43,663 nucleotides of DNA from Oscillospiraceae bacterium (GCA_015067885.1 SVLO01000018.1:1-43663); one strand, 5' to 3'; shown: positions 22,771 to 30,462, counted from the stretch's first letter. Notes: a model not told the origin generated them from the letters alone. A program made the numbers and translations.

Positions 22771-23440
22771 AGTGACCACCTGTCTTTCGCAGTTGGCAGT
22801 TGCCCATGTTGGGACAGAGGGGACAACTGCGCTTATGTGTGGGGATGGGGGAGTCGGCAAGGCCCAAAATGGCGGTGACCGACTTGCGGGGGGTCAGAAT
22901 ACAGCTATCCGTGACGGACAGGCCCATGAGCCGATGGGCGTCCAGCAGCACCAGCAGGGAACCCTGCACCCCCAGGGGCAGGTCGCCGTAGCCGGGGCTG
23001 TACCGATAGGGGGAGTGCAGACCGGGGTGTTGGGCGTGGACGTACCCCTCAATGTGGTCGCAAAGCTGCTCCACCAGCGCCCCGGCGGCGCAGTCCAAAG
23101 CCAGCGCCCGGGCCATATCCGTGTACTGGGTGCGACGGATCAGGGTGTCTGACTCCGCGCCCAAAGTGGCGCAGAACACCGCCGCCTTTTGGCAGCCGTC
23201 CAAATGCTGTTTCAAATCCTGCCCGCCCAGCAACAGGCCGCCGTCCAGCCGCACGCCGTCCGGCTCAAAGGACAGGTCGAAGATATGTCCGCACCAGCGG
23301 GGGACGGCAATGGACAGCAGTTGTTCGGCACAATCCGCGGCAAGGGTGCGGGTGACCTCGTCCGCCTGCTCCGGCGGCATGCCCATATAGCGCAGGATCT
23401 CCTCCGTGTCCGGGGCGGACAGGGTAAACTCCGCCGTCAT
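22760..23440 (-). CDS. Methionine synthase B12 reactivation domain protein
   Basis: 226 residues that correspond to the C-terminal activation domain of full-length MetH, which binds AdoMet and remethylates oxidised cobalamin. The family AdoMet motif appears as YRYSPGYGDLPLG. Near the C-terminus a cysteine cluster (SCPLCPNMGNCQLRK) is present, as I recall from stand-alone Clostridia versions. The ATG at 23440 shares bases with the metF stop (TGATG). The 3' end overlaps metH by 11 bases. The overlap chain suggests metF, activator and synthase are made in fixed ratio from one mRNA. This gene is often annotated simply as a vitamin B12-dependent methionine synthase activation domain protein. Confidence 0.9.
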   Translation of the reverse strand: MTAEFTLSAPDTEEILRYMGMPPEQADEVTRTLAADCAEQLLSIAVPRWCGHIFDLSFEPDGVRLDGGLLLGGQDLKQHLDGCQKAAVFCATLGAESDTLIRRTQYTDMARALALDCAAGALVEQLCDHIEGYVHAQHPGLHSPYRYSPGYGDLPLGVQGSLLVLLDAHRLMGLSVTDSCILTPRKSVTAILGLADSPIPTHKRSCPLCPNMGNCQLRKTGGHCGF

Positions 23441-24306
23441 CACAGGGTGCGCAGGGCGCTGACGCTGTCGCTGATATGCTGTGCCACAGCGGGGTTGTTC
23501 ATGGTGTACAGGTGGATGCCGTCCACACCGCCGGCGATGAGGTCGGAGATCTGCTCCACGGCGTAGGCAAGACCGGCCTGGCGCATGGCCTCCGGGTGGT
23601 CGCCGTACTTGGCCAGCAGTCGGGCCAGCTTGCGGGGGATGCTGGCCCCGCACAGGGACACCATGCGCTCGATGGAACCCTTGTTCAGCACGGGCATAAC
23701 ACCCGCCTCGATAGGTACGTCGATGCCGGCCAGGCGGCAGCGCTCCACAAAGCGGAAAAAGTCCTCGTTGTCAAAGAAGAGCTGGCTGACCAAATGCTGG
23801 GCGCCGGCGTCCACCTTCTGCTTGAGATACCGGATGTCGGACAGCAGATCGGGGCTTTCGGGATGCCCCTCGGGATAGCAGGCACCGGACACGCCGAAGT
23901 CGCCCCGGCGCAGGATAAAGGCCACCAGCTCGTCGGCGTGGAGAAAGTCGGTCTTGGGGGGCAGGTCGGGGTTGCGGTCGCCACGCAGGGCCAGTACGTT
24001 TTCCACGCCCTCCTCCTTCAATCCCGCCAGCAGGGCGGTCACCTCGCCCCGGGTGGCGTTGACGCAGGTGAGATGGGCCATGGCCGGGATGTGGTACTGA
24101 TTTTGGATGATGGAGGCGATCTCCCGGGTGGACTGGTTGACCTGGGACCCGCCGGCGCCGAAGGTGACGCTGATGAAGTCTGGCTTGATGTCCTTCAGAC
24201 CGTCCAGGGTCTTGTAAATACTGTCCACAGGGGCGGTCTTCTTTGGGGGGAACACCTCGCAGGAAAAGACAGGGCGCCCCTGACCGAATAAATCTTTGAT
24301 TTTCAT
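23440..24306 (-). CDS. metF: 5,10-methylenetetrahydrofolate reductase
   Basis: Flavin-dependent TIM-barrel enzyme of 288 residues that makes 5-methyltetrahydrofolate, the methyl donor used by the MetH encoded downstream. Seen: SCEVFPPK (catalytic Glu region, 15-22), FISVTFGAGGS (40-50), HLTCVNAT, LALRGD (about 104-109), QLFFDNEDFFRF, and the C-terminal GVDGIHLYTMN. Length matches bacterial MetF. AAGGAAGG precedes the ATG. It heads the metF-activator-metH operon. I found no SAM riboswitch or T-box in the 225 bases upstream, which hold mosaic repeats instead. Confidence 0.95.
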   Translation of the reverse strand: MKIKDLFGQGRPVFSCEVFPPKKTAPVDSIYKTLDGLKDIKPDFISVTFGAGGSQVNQSTREIASIIQNQYHIPAMAHLTCVNATRGEVTALLAGLKEEGVENVLALRGDRNPDLPPKTDFLHADELVAFILRRGDFGVSGACYPEGHPESPDLLSDIRYLKQKVDAGAQHLVSQLFFDNEDFFRFVERCRLAGIDVPIEAGVMPVLNKGSIERMVSLCGASIPRKLARLLAKYGDHPEAMRQAGLAYAVEQISDLIAGGVDGIHLYTMNNPAVAQHISDSVSALRTL

Positions 24307-24360
24307 AGCAAACCTTCCTTAACGGATGATGAATGGTCCCCGTGTCGGGAGAAAGGGGGA

Positions 24361-24531
24361 CAAAGGCTCTCTTGTGTAAGGGGAGCTGGCGGCCGAGGGC
24401 CGTCTGAGGGGTTGCCACGAGAAAAGGATAATCCCTCCGCCCCTTCGGGGTACCTCCACCCGTGAAGGGTATGCCGCATCCGTAAGACGGCAAAGCCGTC
24501 AACGGCTGCGCGACCTTTACACGAGGGAGGC
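24361..24531. repeat. Mosaic intergenic repeat between xth and metF
   Basis: About 170 bases of short hairpins laid end to end: GGCTCTCTTGTGTAAGGGGAG, CGGCCGAGGGCCG, CCCCTTCGGGG, CCACCCGTGAAGGGT, GACGGCAAAGCCGTC, and a closing TTTACACGAGGGAGGCTTA. From memory these resemble repeats scattered through Oscillospiraceae genomes; I have not searched for them. The last unit reaches into the xth stop codon (24532-24534). No promoter for metF is obvious here. Confidence 0.6.
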
Positions 24532-25293
24532 TTAAATATCCAGTTCCAGCAATACCGGGCAGTGATCGCTGCCCTCCACGGTGGAGAGGATGTCGGCCCG
24601 GCGGATTTTATCCCGCAGCCGGTCGGACACGATGAAGTAGTCTATACGCCACCCGGCGTTGTTGTCCCGGGCGTTGAACCGGTAGGACCACCAGGAATAG
24701 GCCCCCTCCTTGTCCGGGTAGAGGTAACGGAAGCTGTCGGTGAAGCCGGAGGAGAGCAGGGCGGTCATCTTTTCCCGCTCCTGGTCGGAGAAACCGGCGT
24801 TCATGCGGTTGGTTTTGGGATTTTTCAGGTCAATTTCCTCATGGGCCACATTCAAATCCCCGCAGTAAATGACCGGTTTGTGCCTGTCCAGGGACATGAG
24901 ATACTCCCGCAAATCGTCCTCCCAGGCCATGCGGTAGTCCAGCCGCTTCAGGCCGTCCTGGGCGTTGGGGGTGTAGCAGCAGACAAGGTAAAATCCCTCA
25001 TACTCCAGGGTGATGAGCCGCCCCTCGTGGTCGTGGACGTCCTTGTCCATGCCGTAGGCCGCGGCAAGGGGGGCGTGGTGGGTGAAGACGGCGGTGCCGG
25101 AGTAGCCCTTTTTGTCGGCGCTGTTCCAAAATTCCTGCCGCCCGCCCAGATCGGGGTGGGCCTGACCCTGTTCCATCTTGGTTTCCTGCAGACAGAGGAA
25201 GTCGGGGTCTTCGGCCCGCACAAAGTCTTCGAACCCTTTTTTCAGGCAGGCACGCAGGCCGTTGACGTTCCAGGAGACAAATTTCACACACAT
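24532..25293 (-). CDS. xth: Exodeoxyribonuclease III (AP endonuclease)
   Basis: DNA repair enzyme of 253 residues that cuts at abasic sites and trims 3' ends. The family motifs are all visible: SWNVNGLRA near the start, LCLQETKME (metal-binding Glu), GRLITLEYEGFYLVCCYTPNA with the catalytic Tyr region, CGDLNVAHEEIDL (Asp and Asn), YSWWSYR, and GWRIDYFIVSD plus EGSDHCPVLLELDI (catalytic Asp-His). I start at the ATG at 25293 behind GGGGTG; a GTG two codons later is possible. It is divergent from asnA. Its stop touches the mosaic repeat. Confidence 0.95.
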   Translation of the reverse strand: MCVKFVSWNVNGLRACLKKGFEDFVRAEDPDFLCLQETKMEQGQAHPDLGGRQEFWNSADKKGYSGTAVFTHHAPLAAAYGMDKDVHDHEGRLITLEYEGFYLVCCYTPNAQDGLKRLDYRMAWEDDLREYLMSLDRHKPVIYCGDLNVAHEEIDLKNPKTNRMNAGFSDQEREKMTALLSSGFTDSFRYLYPDKEGAYSWWSYRFNARDNNAGWRIDYFIVSDRLRDKIRRADILSTVEGSDHCPVLLELDI

Positions 25294-25312
25294 CACCCCA
25301 TTCTTACCCCAT

Positions 25313-25341
25313 ATTATAGTATCTTGGCAGTTTCTGCGCAA
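25313..25341 (-). promoter_or_regulatory. xth promoter
   Basis: On the minus strand TTGCGC (25336-25341), 17 bases, TATAAT (25313-25318), about 20 bases before the start codon. Confidence 0.7.
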
Positions 25342-25348
25342 GTAAAGA

Positions 25349-25377
25349 TTGCTTTTTTGTGCCGGGGAGATTATAAT
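25349..25377 (+). promoter_or_regulatory. asnA promoter
   Basis: TTGCTT (25349-25354), 17 bases, TATAAT (25372-25377). It is back to back with the xth promoter, with 7 bases between the two -35 elements. Confidence 0.75.
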
Positions 25378-25409
25378 ATCCGCGATAAACGAAAACGGAG
25401 GACAAGCTC

Positions 25410-26426
25410 ATGTCCAAAAAAACTGTCATTCCCGAGGGGTACAAGCCCTCGCTGGACCTGTATCAGACCCAAAAGGCCATCGGTATGCTCAAGCGGCTGT
25501 TCGAGGATAACCTCAGCGGCGCCCTGCGCCTGCGCCGGGTGTCCGCGCCCCTGTTCGTGGCCGCCTCCTCCGGCCTGAACGACAACCTCAACGGTGTGGA
25601 GCGGCCTGTCAGCTTTGACATCCACGGTGTGGATGACATGGGCGAGGTGGTCCACTCCCTTGCCAAGTGGAAACGCCTGGCTCTCAAGCGCTACCAGTTC
25701 CACGTGGGGGAGGGCCTGTACACCGACATGAACGCCATCCGTCGGGACGAGGACCTGGACAACCTCCACTCCTGCTACGTGGACCAGTGGGACTGGGAGA
25801 AGGTCATCAGTGAGCAGGACCGCACGGTGGAGTATCTGAAAAAAACGGTGCAGGATATTGTCGACGCCCTGGCAGCCACGCAGACCTTTTTGAAGTCCGT
25901 GTTCCCCCAGTTGGCCACCCTGCCCGATATTGAAAAGAACGTGCGGTTCATTACCAGCCAGGAGCTGGAGGACCGCTGGCCCGACTACACCGGTAAGGAG
26001 CGGGAGAACGCCATCGTGGAAGAGAATTCCACCGTCTTTATCATCGGCATCGGCGGTAAGCTGCGCTCGGGCAAGCCCCACGACGGCCGGGCCCCGGACT
26101 ATGACGACTGGGACCTGAACGGCGACCTGCTGCTGTGGGACAGCGTGAACAAGCAGGCGGTGGAGCTGTCCTCCATGGGTATCCGGGTCAGCCCGGAGTC
26201 CCTGGATAAGCAGTTGACCCTGGCCGGCTGTGATGACCGGCGGGAGCTGCCCTTCCACAAGCTGCTGCTGGCGGGCCAGCTGCCTTTGACTATGGGCGGC
26301 GGCATCGGCCAGTCCCGTGTGTCCATGCTGCTGCTGGGCAAGGCCCACGTGGGCGAGGTGCAGGTGTCCCTGTGGGACGAGGAAACCATACGTATCTGCG
26401 CCGAGGCGGGCGTGCCTTTGCTGTAA
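25410..26426 (+). CDS. asnA: Aspartate-ammonia ligase
   Basis: Asparagine synthetase A, 338 residues, makes asparagine from aspartate, ammonia and ATP. It is related to class II tRNA synthetases. Seen: LRRVSAPLFV near 42-51, LNGVERPVSFDI, the KRYQFHVGEGLYTDMNAIRRDE motif near 92-113, the YVDQWDWEKVI segment, VFIIGIGGKLRSGKPHDGRAPDYDDW, LNGDLLLWD, and the C-terminal LPLTMGGGIGQSRVSMLLL (motif 3-like Arg). Length and all motifs match AsnA. GGAGG precedes the ATG. It is a single gene under its own promoter, followed 68 bases later by a small unrelated membrane protein. Confidence 0.97.
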   Translation: MSKKTVIPEGYKPSLDLYQTQKAIGMLKRLFEDNLSGALRLRRVSAPLFVAASSGLNDNLNGVERPVSFDIHGVDDMGEVVHSLAKWKRLALKRYQFHVGEGLYTDMNAIRRDEDLDNLHSCYVDQWDWEKVISEQDRTVEYLKKTVQDIVDALAATQTFLKSVFPQLATLPDIEKNVRFITSQELEDRWPDYTGKERENAIVEENSTVFIIGIGGKLRSGKPHDGRAPDYDDWDLNGDLLLWDSVNKQAVELSSMGIRVSPESLDKQLTLAGCDDRRELPFHKLLLAGQLPLTMGGGIGQSRVSMLLLGKAHVGEVQVSLWDEETIRICAEAGVPLL

Positions 26427-26427
26427 A

Positions 26428-26487
26428 TTTGGGCAATGTGTACCCAAACGTACACAAAAAGCTCAAATCCCCCCTGTATGGAGGGGG
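26428..26487 (+). promoter_or_regulatory. Overlapping hairpins before the small membrane protein gene
   Basis: Three potential stems: TTTGGG/CCCAAA (26428-26433 with 26443-26448), TGTGTAC/GTACACA (26437-26443 with 26450-26456), which exclude each other, and CCCCC/GGGGG (26469-26473 with 26483-26487), which buries the Shine-Dalgarno of the next gene. They may couple or limit its translation after asnA. Confidence 0.4.
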
Positions 26488-26494
26488 TGATACC

Positions 26495-26785
26495 ATGACG
26501 GAGCTGGCAAATGTGCTGGGCGTGCTGGGAACGGCGGCGGCCATCCTGTTCGGGTGGGCGGCCTTTCAGCGGGGCAACCGGCAGGACCAGCGGGCCAGGG
26601 GCAAGGACGACGGTGCCATTCTGACCGAGATCGGCTACATCAAGGCCGGTGTGGACGACATCAAGCTGGAGCAGCGGGATCAGCGGGCCCATAACGAGAG
26701 CTTTGCCGCCCGGCTGACGGCGGTGGAGGGTATGGTCCACGAGAATGGCCGCCGGTTGGATCGGTTGGAAGAATTGAATCGATGA
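26495..26785 (+). CDS. Small membrane-anchored coiled-coil protein (holin/XhlA-like shape)
   Basis: 96 residues. One N-terminal transmembrane helix (about 5-22, ANVLGVLGTAAAILFGWAAF) is followed by a long charged amphipathic helix (about 35-95; DIKLEQRDQRAHNESFAARLTAVEGMVHENGRRLDRLEEL) likely to form a coiled coil. The shape resembles phage XhlA-type or tail-associated membrane proteins, with the helix order reversed relative to XhlA, but no phage gene is near. The ATG at 26495 has GGAGGGGGTG upstream; longer in-frame starts run inside asnA. A strong terminator follows at once. I do not recognise a named family. Confidence 0.65.
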   Translation: MTELANVLGVLGTAAAILFGWAAFQRGNRQDQRARGKDDGAILTEIGYIKAGVDDIKLEQRDQRAHNESFAARLTAVEGMVHENGRRLDRLEELNR

Positions 26786-26789
26786 AAAA

Positions 26790-26820
26790 GGGCGGAAACT
26801 GCGGTTTCCGCCCTTTTTTT
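26790..26820 (+). terminator. Terminator after the small membrane protein gene
   Basis: GGGCGGAAAC / GTTTCCGCCC stem with TGCG loop, then seven T. The stop codon lies directly before it. Confidence 0.95.
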
Positions 26821-26892
26821 GTTCGAAACGCACAGAGAAAGTATGTACGGACTATATTAAAATAAAAAAACACGAAAAAAGTGCCGGGAGGC

Positions 26893-26921
26893 TTGCAATT
26901 ATCCCGGTATTCGGTTATAAT
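26893..26921 (+). promoter_or_regulatory. ppdK promoter with flanking inverted repeat
   Basis: TTGCAA (26893-26898), 17 bases, TATAAT (26916-26921). CCGGGA (26884-26889) and TCCCGG (26902-26907) lie on both sides of the -35, a possible operator. The 72 bases before it hold an A-rich tract and no gene. Confidence 0.75.
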
Positions 26922-26929
26922 ACTTCTGC

Positions 26930-27084
26930 GATTTCTTTATTAAGGTGGTCGCGTCCCCTTCGCAGGAGAACGAAGAAGCGGACAAGCCCGCCAAAGCAAC
27001 GATACGCATCTGAAAAGGGTCGCCGTTATGGTGGCGGTTTTTTTCAGATGCGTATTCAACGAAAACAGAAAGGATGATTTGAAC
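26930..27084 (+). promoter_or_regulatory. Structured 5' leader of ppdK, possible attenuator or riboswitch
   Basis: About 155 transcribed bases before ppdK. First a nested stem: GGTGG/CCGCC (26944-26948 with 26988-26992), GTCC/GGAC (26953-26956 with 26980-26983), CTTCG/CGAAG (26958-26962 with 26971-26975), with A-G-C-rich internal loops and a CAGGAGAA loop. Then a perfect 15-bp stem, 27002-27016 with 27041-27055, enclosing a small CGCC/GGCG hairpin followed by seven T (27038-27044). The inner hairpin plus T-run looks like a terminator, and the outer stem would absorb the T-run. I cannot match this to a riboswitch class I know. Confidence 0.5.
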
Positions 27085-29709
27085 ATGGCACACAAGTACG
27101 TCTATCTCTTTTCCGAGGGCAACGGCTCCATGCGCGAGCTGCTGGGCGGCAAGGGCGCTAACCTGGCCGAGATGACCAAGATCGGTCTGCCCGTGCCCCA
27201 GGGCTTCACCATCAGCACCGAGGCCTGCACCCAGTATTACGAGGACGGCAAGAAGATCAATGATGAGATCCAGGCCCAGATCCTGGAGTACATCGAGAAG
27301 ATGGAGGCTATCACCGGCAAGAAGTTCGGTGACCTGGAGAACCCCCTGCTGGTCTCCGTCCGTTCCGGCGCCCGCGCCTCCATGCCCGGCATGATGGATA
27401 CCATTCTGAACCTGGGCCTGAACGAGCAGGTCGTCGAGGTCATGGCCAAGAAGTCCGGCAACCCCCGCTGGGCCTACGACTGCTATCGCCGCTTTATCCA
27501 GATGTACTCCGACGTCGTTATGGAGGTCGGTAAGAAGTACTTCGAGGAACTCATCGACAAGATGAAGGAAGAAAAGGGCGTCACCCTGGACGTGGACCTG
27601 ACTGCCGAGGATCTGAAGGAGCTGGCCAACCAGTTCAAGGCCGAGTACAAGGCCAAGATCGGTGCCGACTTCCCCTCCGACCCCAAGGAGCAGCTCATGG
27701 GCGCCGTCAAGGCCGTGTTCCGCAGCTGGGACAACCCCCGCGCCAACGTGTACCGCCGCGACAACGACATCCCCTACTCCTGGGGTACTGCCGTTAACGT
27801 GCAGGCTATGGCCTTCGGTAACATGGGCGACAACTGCGGTACCGGTGTTGCCTTCACCCGCGACCCCGCCACCGGCGAGAAGAAGCTGATGGGCGAGTTC
27901 CTGACCAACGCCCAGGGCGAGGACGTGGTGGCCGGCGTGCGTACCCCCATGCCCATCCAGGAGATGGAGCAGAAGTTCCCCGCCGCCTTCAAGCAGTTCG
28001 TTGAGGTTTGCCAGATCCTGGAGAACCACTACCACGATATGCAGGATATGGAGTTCACCATCGAGAATGAGAAGCTCTACATGCTGCAGACCCGTAACGG
28101 CAAGCGTACCGCTCCCGCCGCTCTGCAGATCGCTGTGGACCTGGTGAAGGAGGGTCACAAGACCAAGCAGGAGGCCGTCCTGATGATCGACCCCCGCAAC
28201 CTGGACACCCTGCTGCATCCCCAGTTCGACGCCAAGGCTCTGAAGGCCGCCACCCCCATCGGTCGCGGTCTGGGCGCCTCTCCCGGTGCCGCCTGCGGTC
28301 AGATCGTCTTCTCCGCTGAGGACGCCGAGGCCTGGAAGGAGGCCGGCAAGAAGGTGGTCCTGGTCCGTCTGGAGACCTCTCCCGAGGACATCACCGGCAT
28401 GAAGGCCTCTCAGGGCATCCTGACCGTCCGCGGCGGTATGACCTCTCACGCCGCCGTTGTGGCCCGCGGCATGGGTAAGTGCTGCGTGTCCGGCTGTGGC
28501 GACATCGCCATGGACGAGGAGAACAAGCAGTTCACCCTGGCCGGCAAGACCTATCACGAGGGCGACTGCATCTCCATCGACGGTTCCACCGGTAACATCT
28601 ACGACGGCCTGATCCCCACCGTGGACGCCGAGATCTCCGGCAACTTCGGCACCATCATGGGCTGGGCCGACGAGTTCCGCAAGCTGAAGGTCCGCACCAA
28701 CGCCGACACCCCCGCCGATGCCAAGAAGGCCCGCGAGCTGGGCGCCGAGGGTATCGGTCTGTGCCGTACCGAGCATATGTTCTTCGAGGCTGACCGTATC
28801 GCCGCTTTCCGCGAGATGATCTGCTCCGACACCGCCGAAGAGCGCGAGGTCGCTCTGGCCAAGATCCTGCCCTATCAGCAGGGCGACTTTGAGAAGCTGT
28901 ACGAGGCGCTGGAGGGCACTCCCGTCTGTATCCGCTTCCTGGATCCCCCCCTGCACGAGTTCGTCCCCACTGAGGAGGCCGACATCGAGGCTCTGGCCAA
29001 GACCCAGGGCAAGAGCGTTGCCGACATCAAGGCTCTCATCGCCGGCCTGCACGAGTTCAACCCCATGATGGGTCACCGCGGTGTCCGTCTGTCCGTCACC
29101 TACCCCGAGATCGCCAAGATGCAGACCCGCGCCGTTATCCGCGCCGCCATCAACGTGCAGAAGGCTCACGCCGACTGGAACCTGGTCCCCGAGATCATGA
29201 TCCCCCTGGTTGGCGACGTCAACGAGCTGAAGTACGTCAAGAAGGTGGTCATCGCCACCGCTGACGAGGAGATCGCCGCTGCCGGTGTGGACCTGAAGTA
29301 CCAGGTCGGCACCATGATCGAGATCCCCCGCGCCTGCCTGACCGCCGACGAGATCGGCAAGAACGCCGACTTCTTCTGCTTCGGCACCAACGACCTGACT
29401 CAGATGACCTACGGCTTCTCCCGTGACGACGCCGGCAAGTTCCTGAGCGCTTACTACGACGCCAAGATCTTCGAGAACGATCCCTTCGCCAAGCTGGATC
29501 AGAACGGCGTTGGCAAGCTGATGAACATGGCCGTGTCCATGGGCCGCGAGGTCAACAAGGACCTGCACGTGGGTATCTGCGGCGAGCATGGTGGCGACCC
29601 CTCCTCCGTGGAGTTCTGCCACAAGCTGGGCCTGGACTACGTGTCCTGCTCTCCCTTCCGTGTGCCCATCGCCCGTCTGGCCGCCGCTCAGGCTGCCATC
29701 AACGGCTGA
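27085..29709 (+). CDS. ppdK: Pyruvate, phosphate dikinase
   Basis: 874 residues that interconvert pyruvate, ATP and phosphate with phosphoenolpyruvate, AMP and pyrophosphate, central in anaerobes with PPi-linked glycolysis. Three parts: the N-terminal ATP-grasp nucleotide domain (about 1-340; GGKGANLAEM, SVRSGARASMPGMMDTILNLG), the swivelling phosphohistidine domain (about 380-510; GGMTSHAAVVARGMGKCCVSG with the catalytic His), and the C-terminal PEP/pyruvate TIM barrel (about 520-874; EGIGLCRTEHMFF, MGHRGVRLSVTYPEI, FGTNDLTQMT, GICGEHGGDP with the catalytic Cys). The ATG at 27085 has AAAGGATG before it. Codon use is highly biased, which suggests strong expression. It is a single gene with terminator. 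Confidence 0.97.
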   Translation: MAHKYVYLFSEGNGSMRELLGGKGANLAEMTKIGLPVPQGFTISTEACTQYYEDGKKINDEIQAQILEYIEKMEAITGKKFGDLENPLLVSVRSGARASMPGMMDTILNLGLNEQVVEVMAKKSGNPRWAYDCYRRFIQMYSDVVMEVGKKYFEELIDKMKEEKGVTLDVDLTAEDLKELANQFKAEYKAKIGADFPSDPKEQLMGAVKAVFRSWDNPRANVYRRDNDIPYSWGTAVNVQAMAFGNMGDNCGTGVAFTRDPATGEKKLMGEFLTNAQGEDVVAGVRTPMPIQEMEQKFPAAFKQFVEVCQILENHYHDMQDMEFTIENEKLYMLQTRNGKRTAPAALQIAVDLVKEGHKTKQEAVLMIDPRNLDTLLHPQFDAKALKAATPIGRGLGASPGAACGQIVFSAEDAEAWKEAGKKVVLVRLETSPEDITGMKASQGILTVRGGMTSHAAVVARGMGKCCVSGCGDIAMDEENKQFTLAGKTYHEGDCISIDGSTGNIYDGLIPTVDAEISGNFGTIMGWADEFRKLKVRTNADTPADAKKARELGAEGIGLCRTEHMFFEADRIAAFREMICSDTAEEREVALAKILPYQQGDFEKLYEALEGTPVCIRFLDPPLHEFVPTEEADIEALAKTQGKSVADIKALIAGLHEFNPMMGHRGVRLSVTYPEIAKMQTRAVIRAAINVQKAHADWNLVPEIMIPLVGDVNELKYVKKVVIATADEEIAAAGVDLKYQVGTMIEIPRACLTADEIGKNADFFCFGTNDLTQMTYGFSRDDAGKFLSAYYDAKIFENDPFAKLDQNGVGKLMNMAVSMGREVNKDLHVGICGEHGGDPSSVEFCHKLGLDYVSCSPFRVPIARLAAAQAAING

Positions 29710-29721
29710 TCGCATAACACA

Positions 29722-29759
29722 AAAAACCTCCCCGCCGATTACTCGGCGGGGAGGTTTTT
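29722..29759. terminator. ppdK terminator (bidirectional)
   Basis: A 17-bp perfect stem: AAAAACCTCCCCGCCGA pairs with its complement around TTAC, with A and T tracts on the flanks. It also lies 22 bases past the stop of the minus-strand zinc-ribbon gene. Confidence 0.95.
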
Positions 29760-29780
29760 GATGCTTATTGGGGACCTTGG

Positions 29781-30395
29781 TTACAGCCGGGTGCCGCAGT
29801 GGGCGCAGAAAGCGTCGGCATCGCCCACCGGCGTGCTGCAGTTGGGGCAGGCTTTGGGGGCAGGGGGCGCGACCTGGGTGCCGCAGTGGACGCAGAAGCG
29901 CGAACCCTGTGCAATGGGGTTGCCGCAGTGGGCGCAATAGCCGGCGGGGGCGGCAGGGGCCTGAGGGGAAGCGGGGGGCTGCTGCGGGACAAAGGCCTGG
30001 GGCGCGGCCTGCTGCTGGAGGGAAACGGGGGTCACCTGATTTTCCGGGCGCAGGAAGTCGTCCATATTGTAAGAGGCCGGGCAGATGGGGACCGGCAGAT
30101 AGGGCTGGGCCGCGCGGTTCAGATCCTCGGCATACTTGCCGTAGCGGGCGCCGGCCGCCTGGGCGATGCTGAACCGGATGTTGACCGCGGTACCGGTGCC
30201 ATAGGGCATAAAGTGCAGGATACAGGCGCCGCCGTTCATGTTGTACTTCATGGAGAAGTTCACACCAAAGGAGATGGTGTGAAAGGGTTCCTGCTTGCAG
30301 TCGCGCTCAAAGGGCTTGTTGCTGGCGGCGGTCAGGTAGGCCTGATAGACCTGCTGAATATTCGCCTCAATGTAAAAACCGACATCTCTTCTCAT
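29781..30395 (-). CDS. Zinc-ribbon protein with uncharacterised N-terminal domain
   Basis: 204 residues. The N-terminal part (about 1-115) is a compact alpha/beta domain I do not recognise (VGFYIEANIQQVYQAYLTAAS, FSMKYNMNGGACILHFMPYGTGTAVNIRF). It is followed by a flexible segment rich in Ala, Pro and Gln (about 120-148) and two zinc ribbons: CAHCGNPIAQGSRFCVHCG and CPNCSTPVGDADAFCAHCG. Ribbon pairs of this kind are common in Firmicute envelope or scaffolding proteins; the role here is unknown. GGAGGGG precedes the ATG. It has its own promoter at 30426-30455. Confidence 0.85.
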   Translation of the reverse strand: MRRDVGFYIEANIQQVYQAYLTAASNKPFERDCKQEPFHTISFGVNFSMKYNMNGGACILHFMPYGTGTAVNIRFSIAQAAGARYGKYAEDLNRAAQPYLPVPICPASYNMDDFLRPENQVTPVSLQQQAAPQAFVPQQPPASPQAPAAPAGYCAHCGNPIAQGSRFCVHCGTQVAPPAPKACPNCSTPVGDADAFCAHCGTRL

Positions 30396-30425
30396 AATAG
30401 TCCCCTCCTGTGGTTTGTGAGGTTG

Positions 30426-30455
30426 ATTATATCACAGTTGCCCTACCCTTTGCAA
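30426..30455 (-). promoter_or_regulatory. Promoter of the zinc-ribbon gene
   Basis: On the minus strand TTGCAA (30450-30455), 18 bases, TATAAT (30426-30431), with an extended -10 (TGATATAAT). Confidence 0.72.
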
Positions 30456-30462
30456 CATGAGA

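Noticed and set aside
20344-22878. Long plus-strand open frame across metH
   Set aside because: Shadow of the GC-rich metH gene; no ribosome binding site, no domain, and it crosses a strong terminator.
23441-23653. N-terminal extension of the MetH reactivation protein
   Set aside because: It lies inside metF in another frame and has an Arg/Pro-rich shadow composition; ATG 23440 overlaps the metF stop in the usual way.
24307-24531. SAM riboswitch or T-box before metF
   Set aside because: No kink-turn, no T-box motif and no terminator/antiterminator pair; the region is made of repeat hairpins.
26495-26785. Prophage remnant
   Set aside because: The protein has a holin-like shape, but no integrase, tail, lysin or att-like repeat is nearby.
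26899-29937. Very long open frame on the minus strand across ppdK
   Set aside because: It is antisense to ppdK, whose biased codon use leaves the opposite frame free of stops. The translation is low-complexity (Gly/His/Val/Leu) with no family motif.
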